Below, in pieces: positions 36,381-45,146 of a stretch of DNA of 64,000 bases (position 1 is the stretch's first letter; every line of letters starts with the position of its first letter). A model generated the notes under the pieces. It did not search any database. It saw only the letters and a program-made list of their open reading frames with translations, and was not told where the DNA came from. Position numbers and translations under genes: made by a program. Origin of the DNA: Mucilaginibacter sp. SG564 (lineage in GTDB: Bacteria > Bacteroidota > Bacteroidia > Sphingobacteriales > Sphingobacteriaceae); NCBI RefSeq assembly GCF_013149275.1, contig NZ_JABGNA010000018.1:1-64000 (forward strand). Direction: 5' to 3'.

Positions 36381-36947
36381 TTATTTTTTCAGCTCTTCTA
36401 AAGCTATATTCAGTTTCAACACATTTACTTTGGATGGACCAAACAAACCCAACAGCGGTTTTTCGGTATGTTCATTAACCAGTTTGGTTAATTGATCGGC
36501 AGATAAACCACGGGCTTTGGCCACACGGGCTACCTGTACCTGCGCACCGGCTGCTGAAATATCAGGGTCCAGACCACTACCCGATGCGGTAACCAGTTCG
36601 GCAGGGATCTGCGCGCGGGTTACACCAGGGTTATGTTTAAGGAAATCCTCGATACGTTTTTCAACATCCTTCAAATAGTCCGGATTTGACGGACCTTTGT
36701 TTGAACCACCAGATCCGGCAGCATTGTAATCAACCGCAGATGGACGGCCCCAGAAGTATTCGTCCTTTGTAAATTTCTGGCCTTCTAAAGCGTAGCCTAC
36801 CACGCGACCTTTATAGCTTAATGTTTCGCCATCACCATGGCCTGGGGTTAATTTACCTACACCGGCAATAGCCAGTGGGTATATGCCTGCAAGTATTACG
36901 ATCAATATGAGCGTTAACTTTAATGAGGGCAACAAATATGTTTTCAT
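36381..36947 (-). CDS. kdpC: K+-transporting ATPase subunit C
   Basis: The ATG at 36947 (MKTYLLPSLKLTLILIVILA) gives 188 aa, matching the family. The longer frame runs back into a repeat. A single N-terminal membrane helix is followed by a periplasmic domain with YFWGRPSAVDYNAAGSGGSN, the C-subunit signature, and ASGSGLDPDISAAGAQVQVAR. It stabilises the KdpFABC pump. The family's ending, GPSKVNVLKLNIAL, is intact. Confidence 0.96.
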   Translation of the reverse strand: MKTYLLPSLKLTLILIVILAGIYPLAIAGVGKLTPGHGDGETLSYKGRVVGYALEGQKFTKDEYFWGRPSAVDYNAAGSGGSNKGPSNPDYLKDVEKRIEDFLKHNPGVTRAQIPAELVTASGSGLDPDISAAGAQVQVARVAKARGLSADQLTKLVNEHTEKPLLGLFGPSKVNVLKLNIALEELKK

Positions 36948-36961
36948 CTTTTTAATTATTA

Positions 36962-37036
36962 ATGTTTGAGATCGAGATTTGAGTGTGAGTGCCAGAGCGA
37001 GATGCATAAATGTCTCGCACCCACACCCGCACTCTA
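36962..37036. repeat. Fold-back in the kdpB-kdpC spacer
   Basis: GAGTGTGAGTGCCAGAGCGA pairs imperfectly with TCTCGCACCCACACCCGCAC across ATGCATAAATG. It occupies most of the 90-nt spacer. Confidence 0.7.
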
Positions 37037-37037
37037 T

Positions 37038-39068
37038 TTATAAGAACAAGCCTACCGCCAGGTCTATCAGTTTAATACCAATAAATGGAATGACTACACC
37101 ACCCAAGCCGTATATCAACAGGTTACGGCGCAACAGCGCGCTGGCGCCTATCGGTTTATATTCCACACCTCTCAGGGCCAGTGGTATCAGCAATGGTATA
37201 ATGATAGCGTTAAATATTACGGCCGATAATATGGCCGATTCCGGGCTATGCAGGTCCATGATGTTCAGCGCTTTTAATGATGGTATAGATACCATGAACA
37301 AGGCTGGTACAATAGCGAAATACTTGGCCACGTCATTGGCTATACTGAAAGTGGTTAGCGTACCACGGGTCATCAACAGCTGTTTACCTATCTCCACAAT
37401 TTCAATCAGTTTGGTGGGGTCGTTATCCAGATCCACCATGTTACCGGCTTCCTTGGCGGCCTGGGTACCACTGTTCATGGCCACGCCTACGTCGGCTTGT
37501 GCCAGGGCTGGTGCATCGTTGGTACCGTCGCCCATCATGGCTACCAGTTTACCGCCTTGCTGTTCTTTTTTAATGTAGTTCATTTTATCTTCAGGCTTAG
37601 CCTCGGCAATAAAATCGTCCACACCGGCCTTTTCGGCAATAAATTTGGCGGTAAGCGGGTTGTCGCCGGTTACCATTACGGTTTTAACACCCATTTTGCG
37701 CAGACGCTCAAAACGTTCGGCAATACCGGTTTTGATGATATCCTGCAGCTCGATAACACCCATGATTTTTTCGTTTTGCGATACCACCAGTGGGGTACCA
37801 CCGTTTGAGGAGATCTTTTTAACATGATCTTCCACTTCTGTTGGGAAAGGGTTACCGGCCTTCAGGGCTATGTTGCGGATAGAATCGAACGCGCCTTTAC
37901 GGATGCGTAAACCATCAGGCGTATCCAAGCCGCTTGAACGGGTTTCGGCAGTAAATTTAATAAACACCGCACCGTTAGGGGCAACCACTTTGGGCATGCT
38001 TTTATCCTCATGGGCCAGTTCCACTATCGATTTACCTTCGGGAGTTTCATCGGCCAGCGAGCTCAGCACGCAGGCGGCAATAAAGTTTTCGCGGGTTACT
38101 CCGGTAGCGGGATAAAAGTTGGTGGCTTTACGGTTACCTATAGTGATGGTACCCGTTTTATCCAGCAGCAAAGTGTCCAGGTCACCGGCAGTTTCAACCG
38201 CTTTACCCGATTTGGTGATCACATTGGCGCGTAAAGCCCTGTCCATCCCTGCAATACCGATGGCTGATAACAGACCGCCGATAGTTGTAGGGATCAAACA
38301 AACGAACAGGGAGATAAAGGCAGCTATAGTTATAGGGGTATTAGCATAGTCGCCAAAGGGTTTCAGGGTAACGCATACGATCACGAAGATCAAAGTAAAA
38401 CCTGACAGTAAAATAGTTAAAGCAATTTCATTAGGGGTTTTCTGGCGCGATGCACCTTCAACCAGGGCTATCATCTTATCCAGGAAGCTTTCGCCGGGCT
38501 GAGTGGTCACCATCACCTTGATCTTATCAGACAGTACTTTGGTACCACCGGTAACGGACGATTTATCACCACCTGCCTCGCGGATAACCGGGGCCGATTC
38601 GCCGGTAATAGCCGACTCATCAATGGTAGCGATACCTTCAACAATCTCGCCGTCGGTAGGGATGTTATCACCTGTTTCGCAGATAAACACATCGCCTTTT
38701 TTTAATTGGGATGACATTACCATCTGCTCCTTGCCGTTCACCAGCAAACGGGCAGGTGTTTCTTCACGGGTTTTGCGTAGACTTTCGGCTTGTGCTTTAC
38801 CGCGTGCTTCGGCAATGGCTTCGGCAAAGTTGGCAAACAGTACGGTTAACAATAAAACAACAAATACGGTAAAGTTGTAGGCAAAGCTACCCTGGCCCTT
38901 ATTGGCAAAAGAGTAGATGCTGACGATGAGCATCACAAACGTACCGATCTCTACAGTGAACATCACCGGGTTGCGGAACAGGATGCGTGGGTTTAGTTTG
39001 ATGAATGACTGCTTAAAAGCCTCTTTCATCTGGTCGCCCTGGAATAATGTATTTTGATTTGAGTTCAT
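37038..39068 (-). CDS. kdpB: K+-transporting P-type ATPase subunit B
   Basis: A 676-aa catalytic subunit that couples ATP hydrolysis to K+ entry through KdpA. P-type motifs are complete: TGES at 155-158, phosphorylation site D303KTGTIT, the nucleotide-binding [12 protein letters not shown], and the hinge [18 protein letters not shown] with [20 protein letters not shown]. Seven or so membrane helices are spaced as expected. The length is close to E. coli KdpB (682 aa). Confidence 0.98.
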   Translation of the reverse strand: MNSNQNTLFQGDQMKEAFKQSFIKLNPRILFRNPVMFTVEIGTFVMLIVSIYSFANKGQGSFAYNFTVFVVLLLTVLFANFAEAIAEARGKAQAESLRKTREETPARLLVNGKEQMVMSSQLKKGDVFICETGDNIPTDGEIVEGIATIDESAITGESAPVIREAGGDKSSVTGGTKVLSDKIKVMVTTQPGESFLDKMIALVEGASRQKTPNEIALTILLSGFTLIFVIVCVTLKPFGDYANTPITIAAFISLFVCLIPTTIGGLLSAIGIAGMDRALRANVITKSGKAVETAGDLDTLLLDKTGTITIGNRKATNFYPATGVTRENFIAACVLSSLADETPEGKSIVELAHEDKSMPKVVAPNGAVFIKFTAETRSSGLDTPDGLRIRKGAFDSIRNIALKAGNPFPTEVEDHVKKISSNGGTPLVVSQNEKIMGVIELQDIIKTGIAERFERLRKMGVKTVMVTGDNPLTAKFIAEKAGVDDFIAEAKPEDKMNYIKKEQQGGKLVAMMGDGTNDAPALAQADVGVAMNSGTQAAKEAGNMVDLDNDPTKLIEIVEIGKQLLMTRGTLTTFSIANDVAKYFAIVPALFMVSIPSLKALNIMDLHSPESAILSAVIFNAIIIPLLIPLALRGVEYKPIGASALLRRNLLIYGLGGVVIPFIGIKLIDLAVGLFL

Positions 39069-39100
39069 GACGAATTCTATATGATTATTTCTCTTTGTTT

Positions 39101-39173
39101 AGCCTCACCTAAACCCTCTCCAAAGGAGAGGACTTTTAAGAACCCTCTCCTTTGGAGAGGGCAGGGTGAGGCT
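39101..39173. repeat. Fold-back in the kdpA-kdpB spacer
   Basis: AGCCTCACCTAAACCCTCTC with CAAAGGAGAGG at the left, and CCTCTCCTTTGGAGAGGG with CAGGGTGAGGCT at the right, give a long stem within a 110-nt operon spacer. Confidence 0.88.
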
Positions 39174-39178
39174 CGTGT

Positions 39179-40894
39179 TTATTTTAATGAAAAGTGTTCG
39201 GCAATTGGACCTAATGCTAATGCTGGGAAGAATGACAGGGCAGCAATGATGATGATCACCGCGAAGATCATTACCCCAAAGGTTGATGTATCACTTTTTA
39301 ATGTACCGGCCGATTCTGGTATGTATTTTTTATTGGCCAGTAAACCGGCAATAGCCAGCGGACCAATAATTGGCAGGAATCTGCCCAGGATCATCACAAT
39401 ACCGGTAGTAACGTTCCAGAAAATGTTACCATCGCCCAAACCTTCAAAGCCCGAACCGTTGTTGGCTGCCGATGAAGTATATTCATACAGCATTTCGGAG
39501 AACCCATGATTACCAGGGTTGTTTAACCAGCTCGATGGCTTAACGGCCCAATCGGCACCAGCCATGTTTACCACTACGTATGATGAAATGGCCAAACCCA
39601 CCAGGATGATAAAGGGGTGCAGCAAGGCAATCAGCGAAGCGATCTTCATTTCGCGGGCCTCTATCTTACGGCCAAAAAACTCCGGTGTTCGCCCAACCAT
39701 CAGCCCCGATATAAATACCGCGATGATGATAAAGATGTAAAAGTTGAGGATACCCACGCCGCAGCCGCCGTAAAAGCAGTTTACCATCATACCCAGCAAC
39801 ATCATGTTACCAGACATAGGCATAGCGCTATCATGCATGGAATTTACCGAACCTGTAGATATAATAGTAGTGATCACACTCCAGTAAGCCGAGTTGGCCG
39901 GACCAAAACGTACTTCCTTACCCTCCATAGCACCGGTTGTTTGGCTTACACCCATTTTAGCGATGGCGGGGTTGCCATTCAATTCGGCGTTCATGGTGGG
40001 TATCAGGAACAGGAGCATGCCTATCGTCATCACCCCAAATATCACGTAAGCGAATTTCTTTTTATTTAAATAAAAGCCTAAGGCAAATACCAGGGCTATA
40101 GGTATCAGTGTTTGTGCTACCAGTTCGGTAGTGTTGGTTACATAGTTAGGGTTTTCGATAGGGTGGGCAGAGTTGGCACCAAACCAGCCGCCACCGTTTG
40201 TACCCAGGTGTTTTATAGCTACCAGGGCCGCAACCGGTCCGCGTGATACGTGAACGGTATCGCCCTGCATGCTGATAAAAGTATCTTTACCGGCATAGCT
40301 GGTGGTCATGCCGTTGAAGGCTAAAATAACAGCTATTACAAATGATATAGGCAGTAATACACGGGTAACGGTTTTTACAAAATAATCCCAGAAGTTACCC
40401 AGTTTATCGGTCACTTTATCTTTCATGGCCCTGAATACTACAATGAGCGCGGCAATACCAGTAGCAGCCGATACAAAGTGCAGGAACATGAATACAAAAT
40501 GCTGTGTAAAATAGGTGGCGCCGCTTTCGCCCGAGTAGTGCTGTAAGTTACAATTCACCAAAAAGCTAATGGCGGTATTGAAAGCCGTATCAGCCGACTG
40601 GCCAGGGTTAGCATCCGGATTGAGCGGCAAGTGCCCTTGTGCCATTAAACAAACAAAAGCATATATGAGCCATACACTATTGATAGTAAGCAGGGCAAAT
40701 AAATGCTGTTTCCAGTTCATTTCTTTTTTGGCATCGATGCCGCTGAAACGGAAAATAAAGCGTTCAAGCGGGGCCAGAAAGTCGAGCCAGGTTTTCTCGC
40801 CTTTAAAAACGCGGGCTATATATCGGCCCAAAGGTATGGCCAGCGCGAGCGTGAGCAGGTAGGTAAATACTACACCTGAAATTTCAGTGTTCAT
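39179..40894 (-). CDS. kdpA: K+-transporting ATPase subunit A
   Basis: A 571-aa channel-like subunit with about ten membrane helices and the four selectivity-filter-type loops of the SKT superfamily. Examples are NCNLQHYSGESGATYF, LGTNGGGWFGANSAHPIENP, NCFYGGCGVGILNFYIFIII and SSAANNGSGFEGLG. It binds and conducts K+ in the KdpFABC complex. Together with kdpB, kdpC and kdpF the pump is complete. Confidence 0.97.
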   Translation of the reverse strand: MNTEISGVVFTYLLTLALAIPLGRYIARVFKGEKTWLDFLAPLERFIFRFSGIDAKKEMNWKQHLFALLTINSVWLIYAFVCLMAQGHLPLNPDANPGQSADTAFNTAISFLVNCNLQHYSGESGATYFTQHFVFMFLHFVSAATGIAALIVVFRAMKDKVTDKLGNFWDYFVKTVTRVLLPISFVIAVILAFNGMTTSYAGKDTFISMQGDTVHVSRGPVAALVAIKHLGTNGGGWFGANSAHPIENPNYVTNTTELVAQTLIPIALVFALGFYLNKKKFAYVIFGVMTIGMLLFLIPTMNAELNGNPAIAKMGVSQTTGAMEGKEVRFGPANSAYWSVITTIISTGSVNSMHDSAMPMSGNMMLLGMMVNCFYGGCGVGILNFYIFIIIAVFISGLMVGRTPEFFGRKIEAREMKIASLIALLHPFIILVGLAISSYVVVNMAGADWAVKPSSWLNNPGNHGFSEMLYEYTSSAANNGSGFEGLGDGNIFWNVTTGIVMILGRFLPIIGPLAIAGLLANKKYIPESAGTLKSDTSTFGVMIFAVIIIIAALSFFPALALGPIAEHFSLK

Positions 40895-40905
40895 GGTTTA
40901 AATAA

Positions 40906-40983
40906 TTAAAATTTTTCGGGTTTAAGCAGCACGTACACCATGTAAACAAACACGGCAATTGCCACAATGAATAATGCGATCAT
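40906..40983 (-). CDS. kdpF: KdpF-like small membrane peptide
   Basis: A 25-aa ORF, MIALFIVAIAVFVYMVYVLL then KPEKF, 11 nt upstream of kdpA. It is a single membrane helix with a short charged tail, the expected size and place of the KdpF stabilising subunit. Confidence 0.85.
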   Translation of the reverse strand: MIALFIVAIAVFVYMVYVLLKPEKF

Positions 40984-40988
40984 GGTGA

Positions 40989-41081
40989 TTAGATTTTTTC
41001 GAAGTAATTAACGGATTTGAAAAAGAGCCAGAAGATGGCCGCAAAGACCACTACATAAATAACAACTTGTAAAACATCCAT
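40989..41081 (-). CDS. Unnamed 30-aa membrane peptide heading the kdp operon
   Basis: The ORF starts MDVLQVVIYVVVFAAIFWLF and ends FKSVNYFEKI, five nt upstream of kdpF. It is one hydrophobic helix with a basic-aromatic end. The close spacing and membrane character suggest a real first gene of the operon, possibly a second small pump subunit or a leader peptide. I know of no named homolog. Confidence 0.5.
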   Translation of the reverse strand: MDVLQVVIYVVVFAAIFWLFFKSVNYFEKI

Positions 41082-41209
41082 AGTATTAAGTATTTTAAGT
41101 GTCCCTTTACCAAGTAAATGCCAATAAATAAAATATACGAGTAAACAACTGTAATACAGCTATTTATTTAGTTCATTTGGATTGCAAAAAACTTTTTGAG
41201 CAAAATCAA

Positions 41210-41226
41210 CCTATCAAAATGATAGG
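41210..41226. promoter_or_regulatory. Palindrome upstream of the kdp operon
   Basis: CCTATCA-AAA-TGATAGG, a perfect 7-bp inverted repeat about 130 nt upstream of the first kdp ORF and followed on the kdp side by a second small inverted repeat (TTGCAAAAAACTTTTTGAGC then AA, 41181-41202). It is a possible regulator site. I found no convincing -33/-7 pair or sigma-54 site here. Confidence 0.4.
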
Positions 41227-41278
41227 CTTAAGTATCAAAGTGGGAGTTGTTTTAGTTCGTTAACCATATTTTTATCAG

Positions 41279-41371
41279 CGCGTCATTGCGAGGAGGAACG
41301 ACGTGGCAATCCCCGATAGGCAGATCCGCTCTGTAAGTAGGGGATTGCCACGCTGCGCTCGCAATGACGCG
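41279..41371. repeat. CATTGCGAG fold-back repeat, short type (copy 4)
   Basis: Ends CGCGTCATTGCGAGGAGGAA and GCGCTCGCAATGACGCG. The arms differ inside (GGAGGAACGACGTGG against GCGCAGCGTGG when aligned) but agree again at GTGGCAATCCCC. Beyond it, to 41534, lies GC-rich sequence with CCGCCGTAGGGCGG and no gene. Confidence 0.85.
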
Positions 41372-41534
41372 TGGAGAGAAAGGCCATCCCTCTTTCCGCC
41401 GTAGGGCGGAGAGAGGGTCGTCCAGCGCAACGCAGGCGGGGTGAGTCGTCTCTACGCCAGCCCCTTTTTAATTTTGACATTCAAACAGCCTTTCTTTTAC
41501 CCAAATAGCCATATATTGGCCGGGATAACAAAAA

Positions 41535-42392
41535 ATGAAAGATATTCCGGTATATCAGCTAAAGGAACGGGCCTCAACGGGCCTTGAGATCAGGCGCTTT
41601 GTTGCCGGAGATCTGCCACCGGATGATGAAACCAATACCCTGGGCGCGCATCGTGATGATCATTATATATTTTTTGTTATTGAACAAGGCACGGCGTCGC
41701 TCATGATCGACTTCCAGGAGTTAAGGTTCGGCGCATCCTCCTTATATTATATATTACCGGGGCAGGTACATCACCGCATCCGCAATGAGATAGGTTATGG
41801 CTGGTTCATCGCCATCGATTCTTTGTTAATAGCTCCCGACTACAGGAATGTTTTTGAAAGCCAGCTGGTACTACAGCAACCTTTTACGCTTGATGAGGTG
41901 CAATTTAGACAATGTACTGATCTGTTATGCCTGATGCAGGAAAAATACCGGGAAGAAAACCTCGGTCCGTTTTATTTGCAGGTGGTACATTCGCTGGTAC
42001 AATCCTTTGTTGGTATAGCGGCCTGCTGCTTTAGCGGCTTTTGCAATTCACAGTTTGCCCTGTCCAGGCCGGTACAACTGGCGCAGGAATTTAAAAAGCT
42101 ACTGGCTGGTAATATCAGGCAGGTTAAAAGCCCATCGGCCTATGCCTCCATGCTTAATGTTTCAGAAACTTATTTAAATGAGGCACTCAAGAAAGTAACC
42201 GGCCTTTCGGTGAGTTACTGGATCCAGCAGGAGGTATTGCTCGAAGCCAAGCGTTTGCTGTATTACAGCGAGATGAACGTAAAAGAAATTGCCCACACAT
42301 TGGGTTATACCGACCATACCTACTTTTCACGATTGTTTAAAAAAGCCGAGGGTACCACACCACTTTTATTCCGCACACATTACCGTAAATAG
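41535..42392 (+). CDS. AraC-family transcriptional regulator
   Basis: A 285-aa regulator. The N-terminal cupin-like part has HRDDHYIFFVIEQGTASLMI and YYILPGQVHHRI. The C-terminal double helix-turn-helix has SPSAYASMLNVSETYLNEALK and VKEIAHTLGYTDHTYFSRLFKKAEGTTP. It lies 74 nt upstream of a siderophore-interacting-like gene on the same strand, a common pairing, so it probably controls that gene. The effector is unknown. Confidence 0.9.
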   Translation: MKDIPVYQLKERASTGLEIRRFVAGDLPPDDETNTLGAHRDDHYIFFVIEQGTASLMIDFQELRFGASSLYYILPGQVHHRIRNEIGYGWFIAIDSLLIAPDYRNVFESQLVLQQPFTLDEVQFRQCTDLLCLMQEKYREENLGPFYLQVVHSLVQSFVGIAACCFSGFCNSQFALSRPVQLAQEFKKLLAGNIRQVKSPSAYASMLNVSETYLNEALKKVTGLSVSYWIQQEVLLEAKRLLYYSEMNVKEIAHTLGYTDHTYFSRLFKKAEGTTPLLFRTHYRK

Positions 42393-42466
42393 TCCAATCA
42401 TTACCGTAAGCTATTCATTGATTTGGGGGTAAATAGGCAGTTTCTTTGTATAATTCAAAAACTACC

Positions 42467-43177
42467 ATGGAAACATCCACTTTTCAAAAAATCAGAAAAA
42501 AAGCCGGGAAACTGTTCGAAAACAGATTACAATCCGGTAGGGTGCTTGAGGTGCGGCACTGGGAACCATCTACCTTGATTGAGGTTGACCTGCACCTGCC
42601 ATCTGCCGATATAGCACAATGGAGCGAGATACCCTATATAAAATTCAGAGTTGACGACTTCACCTTCCGTGATTATACCCCATCGGGCTGGGATGCCGAA
42701 ACCAATACCTGCACTATTTATGTAGATGCGGCGCACAATGGGCCGGGCAGCAGATGGGCGCAGCAACTCAAACAAAATGATATGGTGAGTTATCTTAAAA
42801 TAGGCTCAACCTATCACACCCCTGTTGCCACTTCGGCAGTTGTTGCCCTGGGCGATGAAAGCAGCATGGGCCACTTGCTGGCCCTGCAAAAAATGGTACT
42901 GCCGCACACCCGCTTTTCGGGCGGACTGGTTATTGGGAACGAGCATCACCGCAAGTTATTCCATGAATATTTTTGGTCGCCCTTACAGCCGGTGGCACGC
43001 AAGGATATTTTTGGTCACCACAGTTTAATGGAATGGGTGCTTGAACAGCAATACAGCCTGGAAAACACGGTATTTTACCTTGTTGGCAATAATACTATGG
43101 TTGGCCAGCTGCGTAAACTGCTCAAAAACCAGGGTTATCCGTCGGGGCAAATTAAAGTACAGGGCTTTTGGTCGTAG
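42467..43177 (+). CDS. Siderophore-interacting-protein-like flavin reductase
   Basis: The ATG at 42467 (METSTFQKIRKKAGKLFENR) is preferred to the in-frame TTG at 42446. The product has 236 aa. It shows a ferredoxin-reductase-like FAD domain with the FAD motif FRDYTPS, and a C-terminal nucleotide-binding part (YLVGNNTMVGQLRKLL). This pattern fits SIP/ViuB-type ferric-siderophore reductases, which release iron in the cytoplasm, though it is shorter than many. Its 3' end overlaps the convergent DoxX gene by 26 nt. Confidence 0.75.
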   Translation: METSTFQKIRKKAGKLFENRLQSGRVLEVRHWEPSTLIEVDLHLPSADIAQWSEIPYIKFRVDDFTFRDYTPSGWDAETNTCTIYVDAAHNGPGSRWAQQLKQNDMVSYLKIGSTYHTPVATSAVVALGDESSMGHLLALQKMVLPHTRFSGGLVIGNEHHRKLFHEYFWSPLQPVARKDIFGHHSLMEWVLEQQYSLENTVFYLVGNNTMVGQLRKLLKNQGYPSGQIKVQGFWS

Positions 43178-43535
43178 CTTGTTTTACCTTATGCCAGGTA
43201 ATGTAGGATACAGCCAGGAACGCCAGGAAAATAATCGGCATTACGCGATAGTTTACCGGATCGCCGGATGCGCTGTGGGCTATAAAAGCCGATATAAAGG
43301 TGAAAGTAAAACCCGCGTAAACCCACTCTTTAATCAATGATTTTAGAGGAATCAATAGCAAAACAGCGCCGGCCAGTTTAGCCAGGGCCAGCTCTACCCT
43401 GAAATAGCCCGGATAGCCCAGGTGGCTAAAAGCCTGGTTCATGGTGGGTAGTGTTAAATAGGCATAGGCCGAGTAGGTCATCATTAAGGCTACTATAGCC
43501 GTGGTTATCCAGTAAGTGATCTTGAATGCTTTCAT
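43152..43535 (-). CDS. DoxX-family membrane protein
   Basis: A 127-aa protein with four membrane segments (about 8-26, 46-64, 72-89 and 97-113). Signature elements are FSHLGYPGYFRVELALAKLAGA and the following LLIPLKSLIKEWVYAGF. It is divergent from hxlR, and the perfect palindrome at 43575 lies between their starts, so the two are probably co-regulated. HxlR regulators often adjoin DoxX-like or reductase genes in quinone or aldehyde stress loci. Confidence 0.85.
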   Translation of the reverse strand: MKAFKITYWITTAIVALMMTYSAYAYLTLPTMNQAFSHLGYPGYFRVELALAKLAGAVLLLIPLKSLIKEWVYAGFTFTFISAFIAHSASGDPVNYRVMPIIFLAFLAVSYITWHKVKQATTKSPVL

Positions 43536-43574
43536 TTTCTTTTTTCAAGCAAACTTAGCTACCTTTACTATTAA

Positions 43575-43610
43575 AAAGATACTACTATACCAAAGGATAG
43601 TAGTATCTTT
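43575..43610. promoter_or_regulatory. Perfect 14-bp inverted repeat, likely HxlR operator
   Basis: AAAGATACTACTAT (43575-43588) and ATAGTAGTATCTTT (43597-43610) are exact reverse complements around ACCAAAGG. The right arm contains most of a -7 box for hxlR (TATCTTTG, 43604-43611). The left arm holds a similar TATCTTTT on the other strand. Binding would block both divergent promoters. Confidence 0.8.
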
Positions 43611-43629
43611 GAGTATAGCAGTATTATTT

Positions 43630-44040
43630 ATGGAAGGTCAGTTAAAAAAAAGAGATCACAGTTCAACGGAGTGCAAGGCCGCCGCAAGCTCAATCAGAGA
43701 TGCACTTTATGTACTCAACGGAAAATGGAAATTGCCGCTTATTGTGACGCTTGTTGATGGGCCGCTGCGTTTTAATGATATCCAAAGAGCTTTAAGCGGC
43801 ATCACCCCTAAAATATTATCAAAAGAGCTCAAAGAGCTGGAGTTGAACGAATTTGTAAAGCGTAACATTTTTTCAACCACCCCGGTTACCGTTACGTATG
43901 AAGCTACCCCTTATAGCCAAACATTAGGACCAGTGTTAGAAGAGTTACAAAAATGGGGAAAGCAGCACCGGGAGCGCATCATTGCAAGCCGGCGCGAAAC
44001 GCCCGTTTTAGAGGTGGATAACGTTAACACAAATGAGTAG
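43630..44040 (+). CDS. HxlR-family transcriptional regulator
   Basis: The ATG at 43630 (MEGQLKKRDHSSTECKAAAS) is chosen because the longer frame runs through the operator. The product has 136 aa. The winged helix has the HxlR signature IRDALYVLNGKWKLPLIVTLVDGPLRFNDIQRALSGITPKILSKELKELE. A cysteine lies just before it, as in redox- or electrophile-sensing members. It is followed 3 nt later by a PNPOx-like gene (operon), and the palindrome at 43575 is its likely autoregulatory site. Confidence 0.93.
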   Translation: MEGQLKKRDHSSTECKAAASSIRDALYVLNGKWKLPLIVTLVDGPLRFNDIQRALSGITPKILSKELKELELNEFVKRNIFSTTPVTVTYEATPYSQTLGPVLEELQKWGKQHRERIIASRRETPVLEVDNVNTNE

Positions 44041-44043
44041 ATT

Positions 44044-44601
44044 ATGGCCAGATTTTTTGACAGCATACAGGAACAGCACCAAGCTTTCATTGAAAAGCAG
44101 AAAATGTTTTTTGTGGCCTCGGCACCACTGGCAGCCAACGGGCATGTAAATCTTTCGCCCAAGGGGATAGATAGTTTCAAAGTATTATCGGCCAATAAAG
44201 TAGCCTATATGGATATTATAGGCAGCGGTAACGAAACATCGGCCCATATCCTGGAGAATGGGCGTATCACCATTATGTTTTGCGCCTTTGACGGCCCACC
44301 CAATATCCTGCGTTTATATGGCGAAGGATACGCCGTATTACCTGGTGATGAAGCGTGGAGCATATTAGCCACTAAATTCGATATTCTATTATCAACACGG
44401 CAAATCATCGTGGCCGATATCCACAAGGTACAAACCTCCTGCGGGTTTAGCGTACCCTACTATACCTACGAAGGCGAAAGGGACCAGGCTTATAAATGGG
44501 CAGCCAACAAAGGCGCCGATGGCCTGGAGGCATATAAAAAGGAAAAAAATATGATCAGTATGGATGGCCTGCCTACCGCTTTGGTTAACTCATCTAAATA
44601 G
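44044..44601 (+). CDS. Pyridoxamine 5'-phosphate oxidase-fold flavoprotein
   Basis: A 185-aa protein with a split-barrel flavin-binding fold. Its N-terminal QKMFFVASAPLAANGHVNLS and IGSGNETSAHILENGRITIM are typical of the PNPOx-like family that binds FMN or F420. It may reduce quinones or other electrophiles. It forms an operon with hxlR. No substrate can be assigned. Confidence 0.85.
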   Translation: MARFFDSIQEQHQAFIEKQKMFFVASAPLAANGHVNLSPKGIDSFKVLSANKVAYMDIIGSGNETSAHILENGRITIMFCAFDGPPNILRLYGEGYAVLPGDEAWSILATKFDILLSTRQIIVADIHKVQTSCGFSVPYYTYEGERDQAYKWAANKGADGLEAYKKEKNMISMDGLPTALVNSSK

Positions 44602-45030
44602 CATACTGACCTGTTTTCTAAAGAGATCTGTGCTATTTTCTCCTTTGGCAGGAGAGAGCCATGATTATACACCGAAAATCAATAAATAGCATAAAAGCGG
44701 GGAAGTCACCCATTTTAGTAGTTGCTTTCCATGGGCTACTCCCATTTTCAAACCATTTCCCCCTCCTGCCTTTTCATCATTATCAGCCCACAAACGCAAA
44801 CTCCGGCGCAAATTATTCTTCAGGCTAATTAAATATGTATTTTCATATAAAATTATGAGAGTACATATCAAAAGCATTCTGCTGCTATTCTCAGTTAAAT
44901 CAAACCCTCTTAATCGATTAAGTTTAAATCTTTATGACATTTTTTGTAACAAATACTTTACCTTTAACCGCCGATTAAGATTTATAATTATTCCACACCA
45001 AAAATTTAACCGTTTTATAACACAAAAAGT
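44602..45030. other. Gene-free stretch without clear features
   Basis: About 430 bp, increasingly AT-rich towards 45000. A 61-residue open frame at 44855-45040 lacks any family pattern. A CCCATTTT word occurs twice (near 44710 and 44742). No hairpin terminator is obvious. The promoter of the next operon begins at 45031. Confidence 0.6.
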
Positions 45031-45065
45031 TTGGAAATGAATTTAATGTACGTATGTTTGTACAT
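45031..45065 (+). promoter_or_regulatory. Promoter with overlapping palindrome, glycan-uptake operon
   Basis: TTG (45031-45033), 19-nt spacer, TATGTTTG (45053-45060): an excellent Bacteroidota promoter. ATGTAC (45046-45051) and GTACAT (45060-45065) form an inverted repeat bracketing the -7 box, suggesting an operator. The gene start is 82 nt beyond. Confidence 0.7.
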
Positions 45066-45146
45066 ATAATATAACCAATTTCACACAGTGTATTTTGCCT
45101 ATTAAAAATACACTTTTAACCATATTACATCCTTAACGATCCCTGC

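Noticed and set aside
41130-41230. Possible sigma-54 promoter upstream of kdp
   Set aside because: A TTGCA word is present on the minus strand, but the GG required 12 bases upstream of the GC is missing.
44855-45040. 61-aa plus-strand frame before the glycan-uptake operon
   Set aside because: Low-complexity AT-rich sequence with no family or signal pattern. It overlaps the start of the promoter region.
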